From Planctomycetia bacterium (GTDB taxonomy: Bacteria; Planctomycetota; Planctomycetia; Pirellulales; UBA1268), in the NCBI GenBank assembly GCA_009926295.1, contig RFPF01000017.1, forward strand, positions 1 through 21,970: a stretch of DNA of 21,970 bases, given 5' to 3'. Shown here piece by piece: positions 1-10,381 of this stretch; the first letter of the stretch is position 1, and every line of letters starts with the position of its first letter. The notes below the pieces were generated by a model, which worked only from the letters and a program-made list of their open reading frames with translations, searched no databases and had not been told where the DNA came from. The translations under genes were made by a program, and so were the position numbers.

Positions 1-3312
<3,312 letters not shown>

Positions 3313-3350
3313 AGGCCGGCGACGGGCCTTTCCGCCATGGTTCACGCCGC

Positions 3351-4652
3351 ATGATCCTCGACGTCGCCTACCTCGTGGTGCTCGCGCTCGCCTTGCCGTG
3401 GGTCGCGTGGCGACGGTTCTCGGGAGGGCGGCCCGTCGCGGCACCGGGGACGCGATTCACGGGGGCGATCGTGCCGCCGCCATCCACCGATGCCGATCGC
3501 GTGTGGCTCCACGGCGTGAGCGTGGGCGAGGTGCAACTGCTCGCCGGACTCGCGACGGAACTCGACCGGCAGGCGGCGGCCGCCGGGCGGCGGCTCGATT
3601 GCGTCGTCTCGAGCAGCACGACCACGGGCCTGGCGGTGGCGGCGAATCGCTTCGGCCATGAACGCACGTTTCCCTGCCCGCTCGATTTCACGTGGGCGGT
3701 CAACCGCGTTCTCGACCGCGTTCGGCCCGACCTCCTCGTGCTCGGCGAGCTCGAGCTCTGGCCGAACCTGATCGCGTGCGCGAAAAGGCGCGGAATCGCG
3801 ATCGTCGTGGCCAACGCGAGGATGAGCGGCCGCAGCGCGGGCGGATACGCCCGGATCGCCCCTCTCATGCGGCGGATGCTCGGCCGCATCGATCTCGTCA
3901 CCGCCCGTTCCGCCGAGGATGGAGCCCGCTTCGCCGGGCTCGGCGCCCGCCGCGTCGTGATCGTCGGCTCGATGAAATTCGACGGCGTCCGCGGGGACCG
4001 ATCCGCCCCCGAGGTCACCCGGCTCGCACGCCGGGCCGGGTTCGCGGCCGACGACCCCGTGTTTCTCGCCGGCAGCACCCAGGCGCCCGAGGAATCGCTC
4101 GCCATCGACACCTACCGCGCGCTCGCGCCGGATCACCCGACTCTGCGGCTCGTGATCGTGCCGCGACACGTCGAGCGTTCCGACGAGATCGCGGCGCTGC
4201 TCGACGCCGCCGGCGTTCGCTGGCAGCGTCGCAGCCGCCTCGAAGTCGAGGAGGCGGACCCCGCGGCCCGCGTCCTCCTCGTCGACAGCACGGGCGAACT
4301 CGGCTGGTGGTGGGGCACGGCCACCATCGCATTCGTCGGCGGCAGCCTCGACGGCAGGCGTGGCGGCCAGAACATGCTCGAGCCGGCGGCCTACGGAGCG
4401 GCGGTCTGCTTCGGTCCGCACACCCGAAACTTCGCCGGCGAAGTGCAGGCCCTCCTCGAGGCCGACGCGGCGCGGGTGGTCGAGGACGGCGCGGCGCTCC
4501 GCGATTTCGTGGGGGGCTGCCTCGCCGACCCGGCCCTCGCACGGGCGCTCGGGGCGCGGGCGGCGGCCGCCGTGCGGTCCCACCGGGGGGCCACGGCAAA
4601 GACGGCGCGGCAGCTCCTCGATCTGGTCGGGCAGGGCCGCGCCGATGGCTGA
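3351..4652 (+). CDS. waaA: 3-deoxy-D-manno-octulosonic acid (Kdo) transferase
   Basis: WaaA (KdtA, GT30 family, GT-B fold) transfers Kdo from CMP-Kdo to lipid A on the inner leaflet of the cytoplasmic membrane. The ATG at 3351 gives 433 residues and a protein that starts directly with the hydrophobic anchor typical of the family (residues about 2-17). Longer starts would run into secA and add a polar extension. Visible motifs: HGVSVGE with the presumed catalytic base Glu at residue 60, LGELELWPNLI with NARMSGRS after it, AGSTQAPEE, and FVGGSLDGRRGGQNMLEPAAYG followed by FGPHTRNF, which together form the nucleotide-sugar site. It lies 38 nt after secA and may be co-transcribed with it. No strong Shine-Dalgarno is visible. 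Its presence implies an LPS-type outer membrane. Mono- versus bifunctional transfer cannot be read from the sequence. Confidence 0.93.
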   Translation: MILDVAYLVVLALALPWVAWRRFSGGRPVAAPGTRFTGAIVPPPSTDADRVWLHGVSVGEVQLLAGLATELDRQAAAAGRRLDCVVSSSTTTGLAVAANRFGHERTFPCPLDFTWAVNRVLDRVRPDLLVLGELELWPNLIACAKRRGIAIVVANARMSGRSAGGYARIAPLMRRMLGRIDLVTARSAEDGARFAGLGARRVVIVGSMKFDGVRGDRSAPEVTRLARRAGFAADDPVFLAGSTQAPEESLAIDTYRALAPDHPTLRLVIVPRHVERSDEIAALLDAAGVRWQRRSRLEVEEADPAARVLLVDSTGELGWWWGTATIAFVGGSLDGRRGGQNMLEPAAYGAAVCFGPHTRNFAGEVQALLEADAARVVEDGAALRDFVGGCLADPALARALGARAAAAVRSHRGATAKTARQLLDLVGQGRADG

Positions 4653-4655
4653 CGG

Positions 4656-4684
4656 TTGCCGATCATCGGCCGATCGCCGATAAT
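4656..4684 (+). promoter_or_regulatory. Sigma-70-type promoter for metK
   Basis: A -35 element TTGCCG (4656-4661, 4/6 to TTGACA) and a -10 element GATAAT (4679-4684, 5/6 to TATAAT) are separated by exactly 17 bp, just after the waaA stop. Such an AT-rich hexamer is rare in this GC-rich window. Transcription would start near 4691, giving metK a leader of about 79 nt. Confidence 0.6.
4658..4670. promoter_or_regulatory. Palindrome on the metK -35 region, candidate operator
   Basis: GCCGAT-C-ATCGGC is a perfect 13-nt inverted repeat overlapping the 3' part of the -35 box and the start of the promoter spacer. The half-site GCCGAT also occurs at 4641, 4669 and 4676, giving four direct copies in 41 nt. 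The placement suits a repressor site. No protein is assigned and the site is inferred. Confidence 0.35.
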
Positions 4685-4704
4685 CCGTGCCTTCGCGGGA
4701 CGGC

Positions 4705-4717
4705 GGTCCGACGGACC
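4705..4717 (+). other. Leader hairpin upstream of metK
   Basis: GGTCC (4705-4709) and GGACC (4713-4717) can pair around a 3-nt loop in the predicted metK leader. A run of six T follows at 4729-4734, 11 nt later. This is too far for a standard terminator. I do not recognise a SAM riboswitch core in the 117 nt between waaA and metK. Confidence 0.25.
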
Positions 4718-4756
4718 CCATCCAGCCCTTTTTTCCCTTCGACACTCTTTCAGCGC

Positions 4757-4762
4757 GAGAGG
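4757..4762 (+). promoter_or_regulatory. Ribosome binding site that fixes the metK start
   Basis: GAGAGG ends 7 nt before the GTG at 4770. It decides for that GTG over the in-frame ATG at 4656, which would lie upstream of the predicted transcript start and add a non-homologous extension. Confidence 0.6.
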
Positions 4763-4769
4763 CACTGCC

Positions 4770-5948
4770 GTGGCACAAGGAAAGTATCTGTTCACGAGTG
4801 AGTCGGTCAGCATGGGCCATCCGGACAAGCTGGCAGACCAGATCTCCGACGGCGTGCTCGACGCCTACCTCGCGCAGGATCCCCGCAGCCGCGTGGCCTG
4901 CGAGACGATGGTGACGACGGGGCTCGCGGTGATCGCCGGCGAGATCACCTCGAAGGGCACGATCGACTACCAGCAGGTGGTGCGGAACGTGATCCGCGAG
5001 GTCGGCTACACCGATGACGAGATGGGCATCGCCGCCGACACCTGCTCGGTGCTCGTGGCCGTCGGCAAGCAGTCGGGCGACATTGCGATGGGCGTGAACG
5101 AGGACGAGGCGAAGGGCAAGGACATCGGCGCCGGCGACCAGGGCCTGATGTTCGGCTACGCCTGCAACGAGACACCCGAGATGATGCCGCTGCCGATCGC
5201 CCTCTCGCACCGCATCCTCAACCGGCTCACCGAGGCCCGGCAGAAGGGCGAGGTCGACTGGCTGCGGCCCGACTCGAAGAGCCAGGTCACGATCGAATAC
5301 GAGGGCCACCGGCCCGTGCGCGTGGACACGGTCGTCGTTTCGACGCAGCACGCGCCGCACGTCTCGAACGACGACATCCGCTCGTTCATCGTCAACAAGG
5401 TCATCAAGCCGCTGCTCCCCAAGGATCTCGACACGAGCGACGTCACCTATCACATCAACCCCACGGGGCGGTTCGTGGTGGGCGGCCCCCACGGCGACTG
5501 CGGCCTCACCGGGCGCAAGATCATCGTCGACACCTACGGTGGATGGGGGCGGCACGGTGGCGGCGCGTTTTCGGGCAAGGATCCGACCAAGGTGGACCGC
5601 AGCGCCGCGTACATGGCCCGCCACGTGGCGAAGAACATCGTCGCCGCGGGCCTCGCCGACCGCTGCGAGGTGCAACTCGCCTACGCCATCGGCGTGAGTG
5701 AACCGGTGAGCGTACACGTCGACACCGAAGGCACCGGCCGGGTTGAAGACCAGCGGCTCTGCGAGGTGGTCCGGGAGTTCTTCCCGCTCACACCGCGCGG
5801 CATCATCGACTACCTCGACCTGCGGCGGCCCATCTACCGCCGCACGGCCGCCGGCGGACATTTCGGCCGCGACGGCTTCAGCTGGGAGAAGACCGACCGT
5901 GCCGCCGCCCTGGCCGAGGCTGCCGGGGCCGGCGTCGCCGTGGGCTGA
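4770..5948 (+). CDS. metK: S-adenosylmethionine synthetase
   Basis: MetK makes S-adenosylmethionine from methionine and ATP with release of phosphate and diphosphate; it is a cytosolic tetramer. The GTG at 4770 gives 392 residues, the normal family length, and the N-terminus KYLFTSESVSMGHPDKLADQ. Visible signatures: GHPDK (ATP site), GAGDQGLMFGYACNET (MetK signature 1), GGGAFSGKDPTKVDRSAAY (signature 2, phosphate loop), and NPTGRFVVGGPHGDCGLTGR in the middle domain. It has its own promoter and a good ribosome binding site, so it is probably transcribed independently of waaA. Another gene starts only 6 nt after its stop and probably shares its transcript. Nothing in the protein is unusual. Confidence 0.98.
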   Translation: MAQGKYLFTSESVSMGHPDKLADQISDGVLDAYLAQDPRSRVACETMVTTGLAVIAGEITSKGTIDYQQVVRNVIREVGYTDDEMGIAADTCSVLVAVGKQSGDIAMGVNEDEAKGKDIGAGDQGLMFGYACNETPEMMPLPIALSHRILNRLTEARQKGEVDWLRPDSKSQVTIEYEGHRPVRVDTVVVSTQHAPHVSNDDIRSFIVNKVIKPLLPKDLDTSDVTYHINPTGRFVVGGPHGDCGLTGRKIIVDTYGGWGRHGGGAFSGKDPTKVDRSAAYMARHVAKNIVAAGLADRCEVQLAYAIGVSEPVSVHVDTEGTGRVEDQRLCEVVREFFPLTPRGIIDYLDLRRPIYRRTAAGGHFGRDGFSWEKTDRAAALAEAAGAGVAVG

Positions 5949-5954
5949 CGACGC

Positions 5955-6746
5955 GTGTTCATCGATGGGCCGACCGCCGCCGCGAAACCGGGCGATTCGC
6001 TCGAGAGATCCCTCGTGGCGACGGCCGGAGCGCTGTCGGCGGCGCTGGTGTCGCTGTGCGGGATCGTGCTCGTGTGCCGGCGTGCCGGAGGCGGCTTCGG
6101 GCCCGTCGGGGGTGTCGGCCTGGTCGGCCTGTTCGCCGGGGCGGCGCTCGGGGCGGTGCTCGTGGTCTCCTGCGACGCCGCGGTGCGGGGCGTGGGGCTT
6201 CCGGCGGCATGGCGCGGGGTGGCTCGGACCGGCTACCTGCTCACCCTGGCGGCACTGGCGTTTCCGCCGCGCCCCGGCTCCGGCCTCGACGGGGCGCTGT
6301 TCGTCGCGGCGGCCGCGCTCGGCGGCGCGCTCGTCGCCGAGCCCCTGGTCCGGGCAGGGGTCGGTCCATGGCTGCACCGACCCGGCCCGGGTGGGACGGC
6401 GGCCACGGCTCGGGCGAGGATCCCGACGTCTGTCGCGTCGCCCGGCCCGGGCAACGTCCGTCAGCGGCTCGAACGCTACGAGCTCGACGGCATGGACATC
6501 CTCCGTGGCACGCTCACGCTCACCGTGCCTCCCGGATCCCGCATGGCCCACGGCCACGTCGGATTCTGCCCCTCGTTCCGCCAGGTACCCCAGGTGGAGG
6601 CGAGCACCGCCTACGACGGCGTGGAGGCCGTCGTGACCGCGGCCGAGATCGTGCCTTGGGGCCTGCGCGTCGAATGCCGGCTCGACGAGCCGGCCGAGGA
6701 GGTCGTGGAAATCCCGGTCGACGTCGTCGCACAGGCACCGGCCTGA
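5955..6746 (+). CDS. Four-helix membrane protein with C-terminal beta-rich domain, unknown function
   Basis: I cannot assign a function. The GTG at 5955, 6 nt after metK, gives 263 residues. Hydrophobic segments lie at about 20-41, 53-73, 91-104 and 112-133. A Gly/Pro/Ala/Thr-rich linker (about 138-165) follows, then a soluble domain of about 95 residues. That domain begins with a charged helix-like stretch (RQRLERYELDG) and alternates hydrophobic and polar residues (GTLTLTVPPGSR, GVEAVVTAAEIVP, GLRVECRLDEP, VVEIPVDVVAQ), a pattern that suggests beta strands. It contains one conserved-looking segment, HVGFCPSFRQVPQVEA. GC-rich third codon positions match the neighbours, so the reading frame is credible. 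The soluble domain has no signal peptide of its own and would sit on one face of the inner membrane. I faintly recall similar planctomycete hypothetical proteins, but cannot name a family. Confidence 0.75.
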   Translation: MFIDGPTAAAKPGDSLERSLVATAGALSAALVSLCGIVLVCRRAGGGFGPVGGVGLVGLFAGAALGAVLVVSCDAAVRGVGLPAAWRGVARTGYLLTLAALAFPPRPGSGLDGALFVAAAALGGALVAEPLVRAGVGPWLHRPGPGGTAATARARIPTSVASPGPGNVRQRLERYELDGMDILRGTLTLTVPPGSRMAHGHVGFCPSFRQVPQVEASTAYDGVEAVVTAAEIVPWGLRVECRLDEPAEEVVEIPVDVVAQAPA

Positions 6747-6760
6747 ATCACCACCGCCAC

Positions 6761-6868
6761 ATGGCACGCTGGCCGGAACATCTCTGGACGACGATCTTCA
6801 CCTACGGGGTGATCTTCGTCGGATTTCCACTCCTGTGCCTGCTCTTCTGGAACTGGGTGCGGGGATGA
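6761..6868 (+). CDS. 35-residue single-pass membrane microprotein
   Basis: A short frame of 35 codons starts with ATG 14 nt after the membrane-protein gene. Its stop overlaps the start of the next gene as ATGA (6865-6868), the arrangement seen at several other junctions here. The product has an amphipathic start (MARWPEHLW), one hydrophobic span at about residues 11-31 (core YGVIFVGFPLLCLLFW) and a short basic end (WNWVRG). By hand count 28 of 35 sense codons end in G or C, like the real genes around it. There is no clear Shine-Dalgarno, so translation may rely on reinitiation. No homologous family is known to me. The alternative is a plain intergenic spacer that happens to be open. Confidence 0.55.
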   Translation: MARWPEHLWTTIFTYGVIFVGFPLLCLLFWNWVRG

Positions 6869-8289
6869 GGGTGCAGCACGACGACGTTCCGGCACCGCTC
6901 GCGGAGGCCCTCGCCCTGGCCGGTCAGGGTCGCGTGCTCCGGTTTTGGCCGGAACTCGACTGCGCCGCGCGGTCCCGCCTTCTCGGCCAGCTCGCCGCGA
7001 TCGACTGGCAGGAATTCAGCCGGCTGCAACGCCTGGCCCGTGCCCGGGAAAACGCCGGCGTCGACGCCGCTTTCGCCGCCGCCGTGACGCCCCCCTGCCT
7101 GCGGCTCGGGGTCGGATCCGACGCCATTCCGCCCGACGCGGCCCGCGCCGCGGGTGCAGGGATGCTCGCTGCCGGAACCGTCGGGGCGATCCTCGTGGCC
7201 GGCGGACAGGGCACTCGGCTGGGATGCTCCGGGCCGAAGGGGCTCGTCCCCGTCGGTCCGGTCTCCCGTGCGAGCCTGTTCTCCGTCCTGTTCGGAAAAC
7301 TCGCTGCGGTCCGCAGGCGGTTCGGTCGCTCAGTGCCGCTGGCGATCATGACCAGCTCCGCCACCGACGCCGACACGCGCCGCTTCCTCGTCGAGACCGC
7401 CCACGGCGGCCTCGACCCGGACTTCGTCCACGTGTTCCGCCAGCACGACCTGCCTGCGATCGATGCCGCCACGGGTGACCTCCTCCTCGACGCGCCCGAC
7501 CACCTCGCGATGTCGCCGGACGGCCACGGTGGCATGCTCGTCGCGCTCGCCGAATCCGGAGGCCTCGAGTGGTTCGGCCGACACGGCGTGGAGCACGTGG
7601 CGAGCTTCCAGGTCGACAACCCCCTGGCCCTGCCGCTCGATCGCGAATTCCTGGGCTACCACGGGCTCTCGCGGGCGGAGTTCTCCACCCAGGTGGTGCT
7701 CAAGCGCGAGCCCGGGGAGCGTGTCGGCGTCGTGGTCGAACAGGGCGGACGACACGCCGTCGTCGAATACAGCGACCTGTCGCCGGCCCTCGCGGCGGAA
7801 CGCCGCCCCGACGGCCGCCTGCGTTTCCACGCCGGTTCGATCGCCGTGCACTGCTTCGCGAAGGCGTTCCTCGACCGGGCCGCGGCCAGCGACGATTCCC
7901 TGCCGCTGCACCTGGCCCACAAGGCCGTCCCGTACCTCGACGATTCGGGCGTGCTCGTGCGTCCCGCCGCCCCGAACGCCATCAAATTCGAGCGTTTCAT
8001 ATTCGATCTCATGCCCCAGGCCGACCGCGTGACCCTCGTGGAGATCGAGCCGCGCGACGGCTTCGCCCCGCTCAAGAACCCGGCGGGCTCCACGGCCGAC
8101 GCCCCCGAGCACGTCCACGCCGCCCTCGTGGACCGGGCCCGCCGCCTGCTTTCCGAGGCGGGCGTCACGGTGGCCGATGGCGTCGACGTCGAACTCGACT
8201 CAGCCACGATCCTCGACGCCTCCGACATCGCGGCCACCCTCCCGCCGGGCACGCACATCGAAGCGCCGCTCGTGATCCGCCGCCCGTAG
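6865..8289 (+). CDS. UDPGP/UAP-family UTP-sugar-1-phosphate uridylyltransferase
   Basis: This enzyme family couples UTP to a hexose- or N-acetylhexosamine-1-phosphate, giving the UDP-sugar. The ATG at 6865 gives 474 residues and overlaps the preceding microprotein stop by 4 nt. Visible motifs: the nucleotide loop LVAGGQGTRLGCSGPKG from about residue 110, SPDGHGG (the place of the PNGNGG-like loop of UAP1/AGX1), FQVDNPLA with the metal-binding Asp, APNAIKFERFIFD, and RDGFAPLKN near the C-terminus, matching the REEFAP-K-N region of eukaryotic UDP-N-acetylhexosamine pyrophosphorylases. It therefore resembles the eukaryote-like UDPGP family (Pfam UDPGP) and not bacterial GalU or GlmU. Whether glucose-1-P or GlcNAc-1-P is the substrate cannot be decided from sequence. 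manC, another sugar-nucleotide gene, follows. Confidence 0.88.
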   Translation: MRVQHDDVPAPLAEALALAGQGRVLRFWPELDCAARSRLLGQLAAIDWQEFSRLQRLARARENAGVDAAFAAAVTPPCLRLGVGSDAIPPDAARAAGAGMLAAGTVGAILVAGGQGTRLGCSGPKGLVPVGPVSRASLFSVLFGKLAAVRRRFGRSVPLAIMTSSATDADTRRFLVETAHGGLDPDFVHVFRQHDLPAIDAATGDLLLDAPDHLAMSPDGHGGMLVALAESGGLEWFGRHGVEHVASFQVDNPLALPLDREFLGYHGLSRAEFSTQVVLKREPGERVGVVVEQGGRHAVVEYSDLSPALAAERRPDGRLRFHAGSIAVHCFAKAFLDRAAASDDSLPLHLAHKAVPYLDDSGVLVRPAAPNAIKFERFIFDLMPQADRVTLVEIEPRDGFAPLKNPAGSTADAPEHVHAALVDRARRLLSEAGVTVADGVDVELDSATILDASDIAATLPPGTHIEAPLVIRRP

Positions 8290-8314
8290 GACGGACTGGA
8301 GCCTGTCCCGCGCG

Positions 8315-8336
8315 TGCTACAGTACGCCCGAAAGGA
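8315..8336 (+). promoter_or_regulatory. Extended -10 promoter and ribosome binding site before manC
   Basis: In the 56-nt gap before manC, TGC-TACAGT (8315-8323) fits an extended -10 element (TGn plus 4/6 of TATAAT). The -35 region is poor. A strong Shine-Dalgarno AAAGGA (8331-8336) lies 9 nt before the ATG at 8346 and fixes the start. The promoter is tentative; the ribosome binding site is clear. Confidence 0.4.
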
Positions 8337-8345
8337 ACTTCCACC

Positions 8346-9428
8346 ATGTTGCACGCGATCGTGATGGCCGGCGGGTCCGGCACGCGGTTCTGGCCGGCCA
8401 GCCGCGCGGCGCTGCCGAAGCAGCTCCTGCCGCTCGCCGGCGACAAGACGCTGCTCGAGGACACGGTCGCGAGACTCGCCGGGCTCGTGCCGTCGGAGCG
8501 GATGATGGTCGTGACGTCCGAGCGGCTCCTGCCCGCCGTCCGCGGGCAGTTGCCGCAGCTGCCCGAGAGGGCGATCGTCGGCGAGCCTTGCAAGCGCGAC
8601 ACCGCACCGTGCGTGGGTCTCGCGGCACTGCTCGTGGCGCGGCACGATCCCGAGGCGACCATGGCCGTGATGCCCTCGGACCACGTGATCGCGCCGGCGG
8701 ACACGTTTCGGGAGGCGATCCTCCAGGCGGCCGCCCTCGTGGAAGAGTCGCCTGGCCGGCTCGTCACGTTCGGCATCAAGCCGACCTACCCGGCCGAAAG
8801 CTTCGGCTACATCGAGGCGGGTGATCAGCTCGCGCAGCCACTCGGCGCCGCGCGGGCGTGCCGTGTCTCCAGATTCAAGGAAAAGCCGCCGGCGAGCGTC
8901 GCCCGCGAGTATCTCGCAGCGGGCAACTTTCTCTGGAATGCCGGCATCTTCGTGTGGAAGGCAGCCACGATCCTCGAATCGCTCGCCGTTCGGCAGCCGG
9001 AGTGCCTCGAGCGCCTCAGACGCATCGTCGCGGCCTGGGAGACGCCCGACCGTGACACCGTGTTCGGCCGCGAGTTCGCCGCGATCAGGGGGATTTCGAT
9101 CGACTACGCGGTGCTCGAGCATGCCGGCGACGTCGTCGTGATCGAGGCGCCGTTCGCATGGGACGACCTCGGCGGCTGGTCGGCCGTCGCGAGGCAGCGT
9201 GGCGTCGATTCCGAAGGCAACACGGTCGTCGGCAGGCACCTGGGAATCGAGTCGGTTCGCACGATCGTCCACACCGACGCCGACCACCTGGTCGTCACGA
9301 TGGGGCTCGAGGATATGCTGGTGGTGCATACCCCCGACGCCACGCTCGTGGCGGCCCGCACCCACGAGGAGGCGGTGCGCAGGGTGGTGGCCGAACTGGA
9401 GAAGCGCGGTTGGACAGGGTATTTGTAG
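8346..9428 (+). CDS. manC: Mannose-1-phosphate guanylyltransferase
   Basis: The enzyme makes GDP-mannose from GTP and mannose-1-phosphate, feeding polysaccharide and glycan synthesis. The ATG at 8346 follows a strong ribosome binding site and yields 360 residues. Visible motifs: the pyrophosphorylase signature GGSGTRFWPASR with PKQLL at residues about 9-27, EPCKRDTAPC, MPSDHVI, FGYIEAG, the sugar-binding FKEKPP and NFLWNAGIFVWK, and FAWDDLGGWSA. The length shows that the C-terminal phosphomannose isomerase domain of long, bifunctional ManC/AlgA proteins is absent, so this is the short GMP-only type. Its last 19 nt overlap the start of the hydrolase gene. The gene upstream also encodes a sugar nucleotidyltransferase, which suggests a shared role in envelope glycans. 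Confidence 0.93.
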   Translation: MLHAIVMAGGSGTRFWPASRAALPKQLLPLAGDKTLLEDTVARLAGLVPSERMMVVTSERLLPAVRGQLPQLPERAIVGEPCKRDTAPCVGLAALLVARHDPEATMAVMPSDHVIAPADTFREAILQAAALVEESPGRLVTFGIKPTYPAESFGYIEAGDQLAQPLGAARACRVSRFKEKPPASVAREYLAAGNFLWNAGIFVWKAATILESLAVRQPECLERLRRIVAAWETPDRDTVFGREFAAIRGISIDYAVLEHAGDVVVIEAPFAWDDLGGWSAVARQRGVDSEGNTVVGRHLGIESVRTIVHTDADHLVVTMGLEDMLVVHTPDATLVAARTHEEAVRRVVAELEKRGWTGYL

Positions 9429-10381
9429 CGACGTGCCTGCTCGCGGCGGCCGTGACGGGCCGCGCTCCGGCCGACGAGCCAGCCGGCGGAGCCGAAGCAG
9501 CCTGGGCCGCGAGGCTTCGGCAGCGTGCCGAGGCACTGGAATGGTCAGATGAAGTCGTGCGGCACGACTGGCGGCTCCAGCGCCGGCCGGCCGACGGCTC
9601 CTGCCGGATTCTCGATCCACGGGATTCGTGCGTCCACGAAGGAACCCGGGAAGAATGCATCGCCGAGTTCGCGCGTCTCGAGGCCGACGGCCGCATCCCG
9701 CCTGTCATGGGCAGTGCCGTGATCGTCCTCCACGGACTGGGCGAAGGGCGTGGCTCGATGCAGCCGCTCGTGAATCACCTGCGTGAGCATCTCGATGCCA
9801 CGGTGCTCTCCTTCGGCTATGCCAGCCACAGGGTCGGCATCGACGATCACGGGGCGGCGCTCGGCCGGGTCGTCGCAGGGATGCCGCGGGCCGACCGGAT
9901 CAGTTTCGTCGGCCACAGCCTCGGAAATCTCGTGGTGCGCCGCTGGATGCACGTCGCACCTGCGGATGATCTCGCCCGAGTGCACCGCATGGTCATGCTC
10001 GGGGCCCCGAACCAGGGGTCCGACCTCGCCCGCATGGCCTCCCGGGTGTGGTTGCTCGCGGCATTGTCCCACGGCGCAGCGAAGGATCTGGTCCTGCGCT
10101 GGCCGGAGATCTCGAGAACACTGGCGGTGCCCACGTGCGAATTCGGCATCGTCGCCGGCGGCAAGGGGGACGACCGCGGCTACAGCCCGCTCCTCGACGG
10201 AGACGACGACGCCGTGGTCCGCGTCGCCGAGACGCGGCTCGAGGGTGCCGACGATTTTCTGGTGCTTCCCGTCAACCATGCGGCGATGATGAAGGACCCT
10301 GCCGTGCAGCGGGCTACCGTCAGGTTCCTCGAAACGGGGCGGTTCGCCGACCCGTCGGCCGACGCGCGAGGGAGCCGATGA
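9410..10381 (+). CDS. Secreted alpha/beta hydrolase (lipase-like)
   Basis: The TTG at 9410 is the best start. It has a Shine-Dalgarno GGAG (9398-9401) 8 nt upstream inside manC, and it produces a complete signal peptide: hydrophobic core at about residues 4-16 and a likely cleavage after A-P-A (19-21). The 323-residue product is thus predicted to be exported. Fold markers: VIVLHGLGEGRGSM (oxyanion strand and HG motif, residues about 104-117), FGYASH, and the nucleophile elbow VGHSLGN with Ser170. An acidic residue in the GDDDAV segment and the His of VNHAAMM are candidates for the rest of the triad. Three cysteines (65, 74, 83) in the N-terminal part could form disulfides. The substrate is unknown; lipase or carboxylesterase activity is inference. 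It overlaps manC by 19 nt and ruvX by 4 nt, so it is co-translated with housekeeping genes. Confidence 0.8.
   Translation: MDRVFVATCLLAAAVTGRAPADEPAGGAEAAWAARLRQRAEALEWSDEVVRHDWRLQRRPADGSCRILDPRDSCVHEGTREECIAEFARLEADGRIPPVMGSAVIVLHGLGEGRGSMQPLVNHLREHLDATVLSFGYASHRVGIDDHGAALGRVVAGMPRADRISFVGHSLGNLVVRRWMHVAPADDLARVHRMVMLGAPNQGSDLARMASRVWLLAALSHGAAKDLVLRWPEISRTLAVPTCEFGIVAGGKGDDRGYSPLLDGDDDAVVRVAETRLEGADDFLVLPVNHAAMMKDPAVQRATVRFLETGRFADPSADARGSR

Noticed and set aside
4653..4769. A SAM riboswitch in the metK leader
   Set aside because: The gap is only 117 nt, part of it is promoter, and I could not match the conserved core or the multi-stem layout of known SAM-sensing classes; a covariance search would decide.
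3342..6767. An uninterrupted minus-strand frame of 1,141 codons across waaA, metK and the membrane-protein gene
   Set aside because: It crosses three well-supported plus-strand genes, is very rich in Arg/Gly/Pro/His/Asp, and shows no domain; long antisense frames are expected from the strong third-position GC bias.
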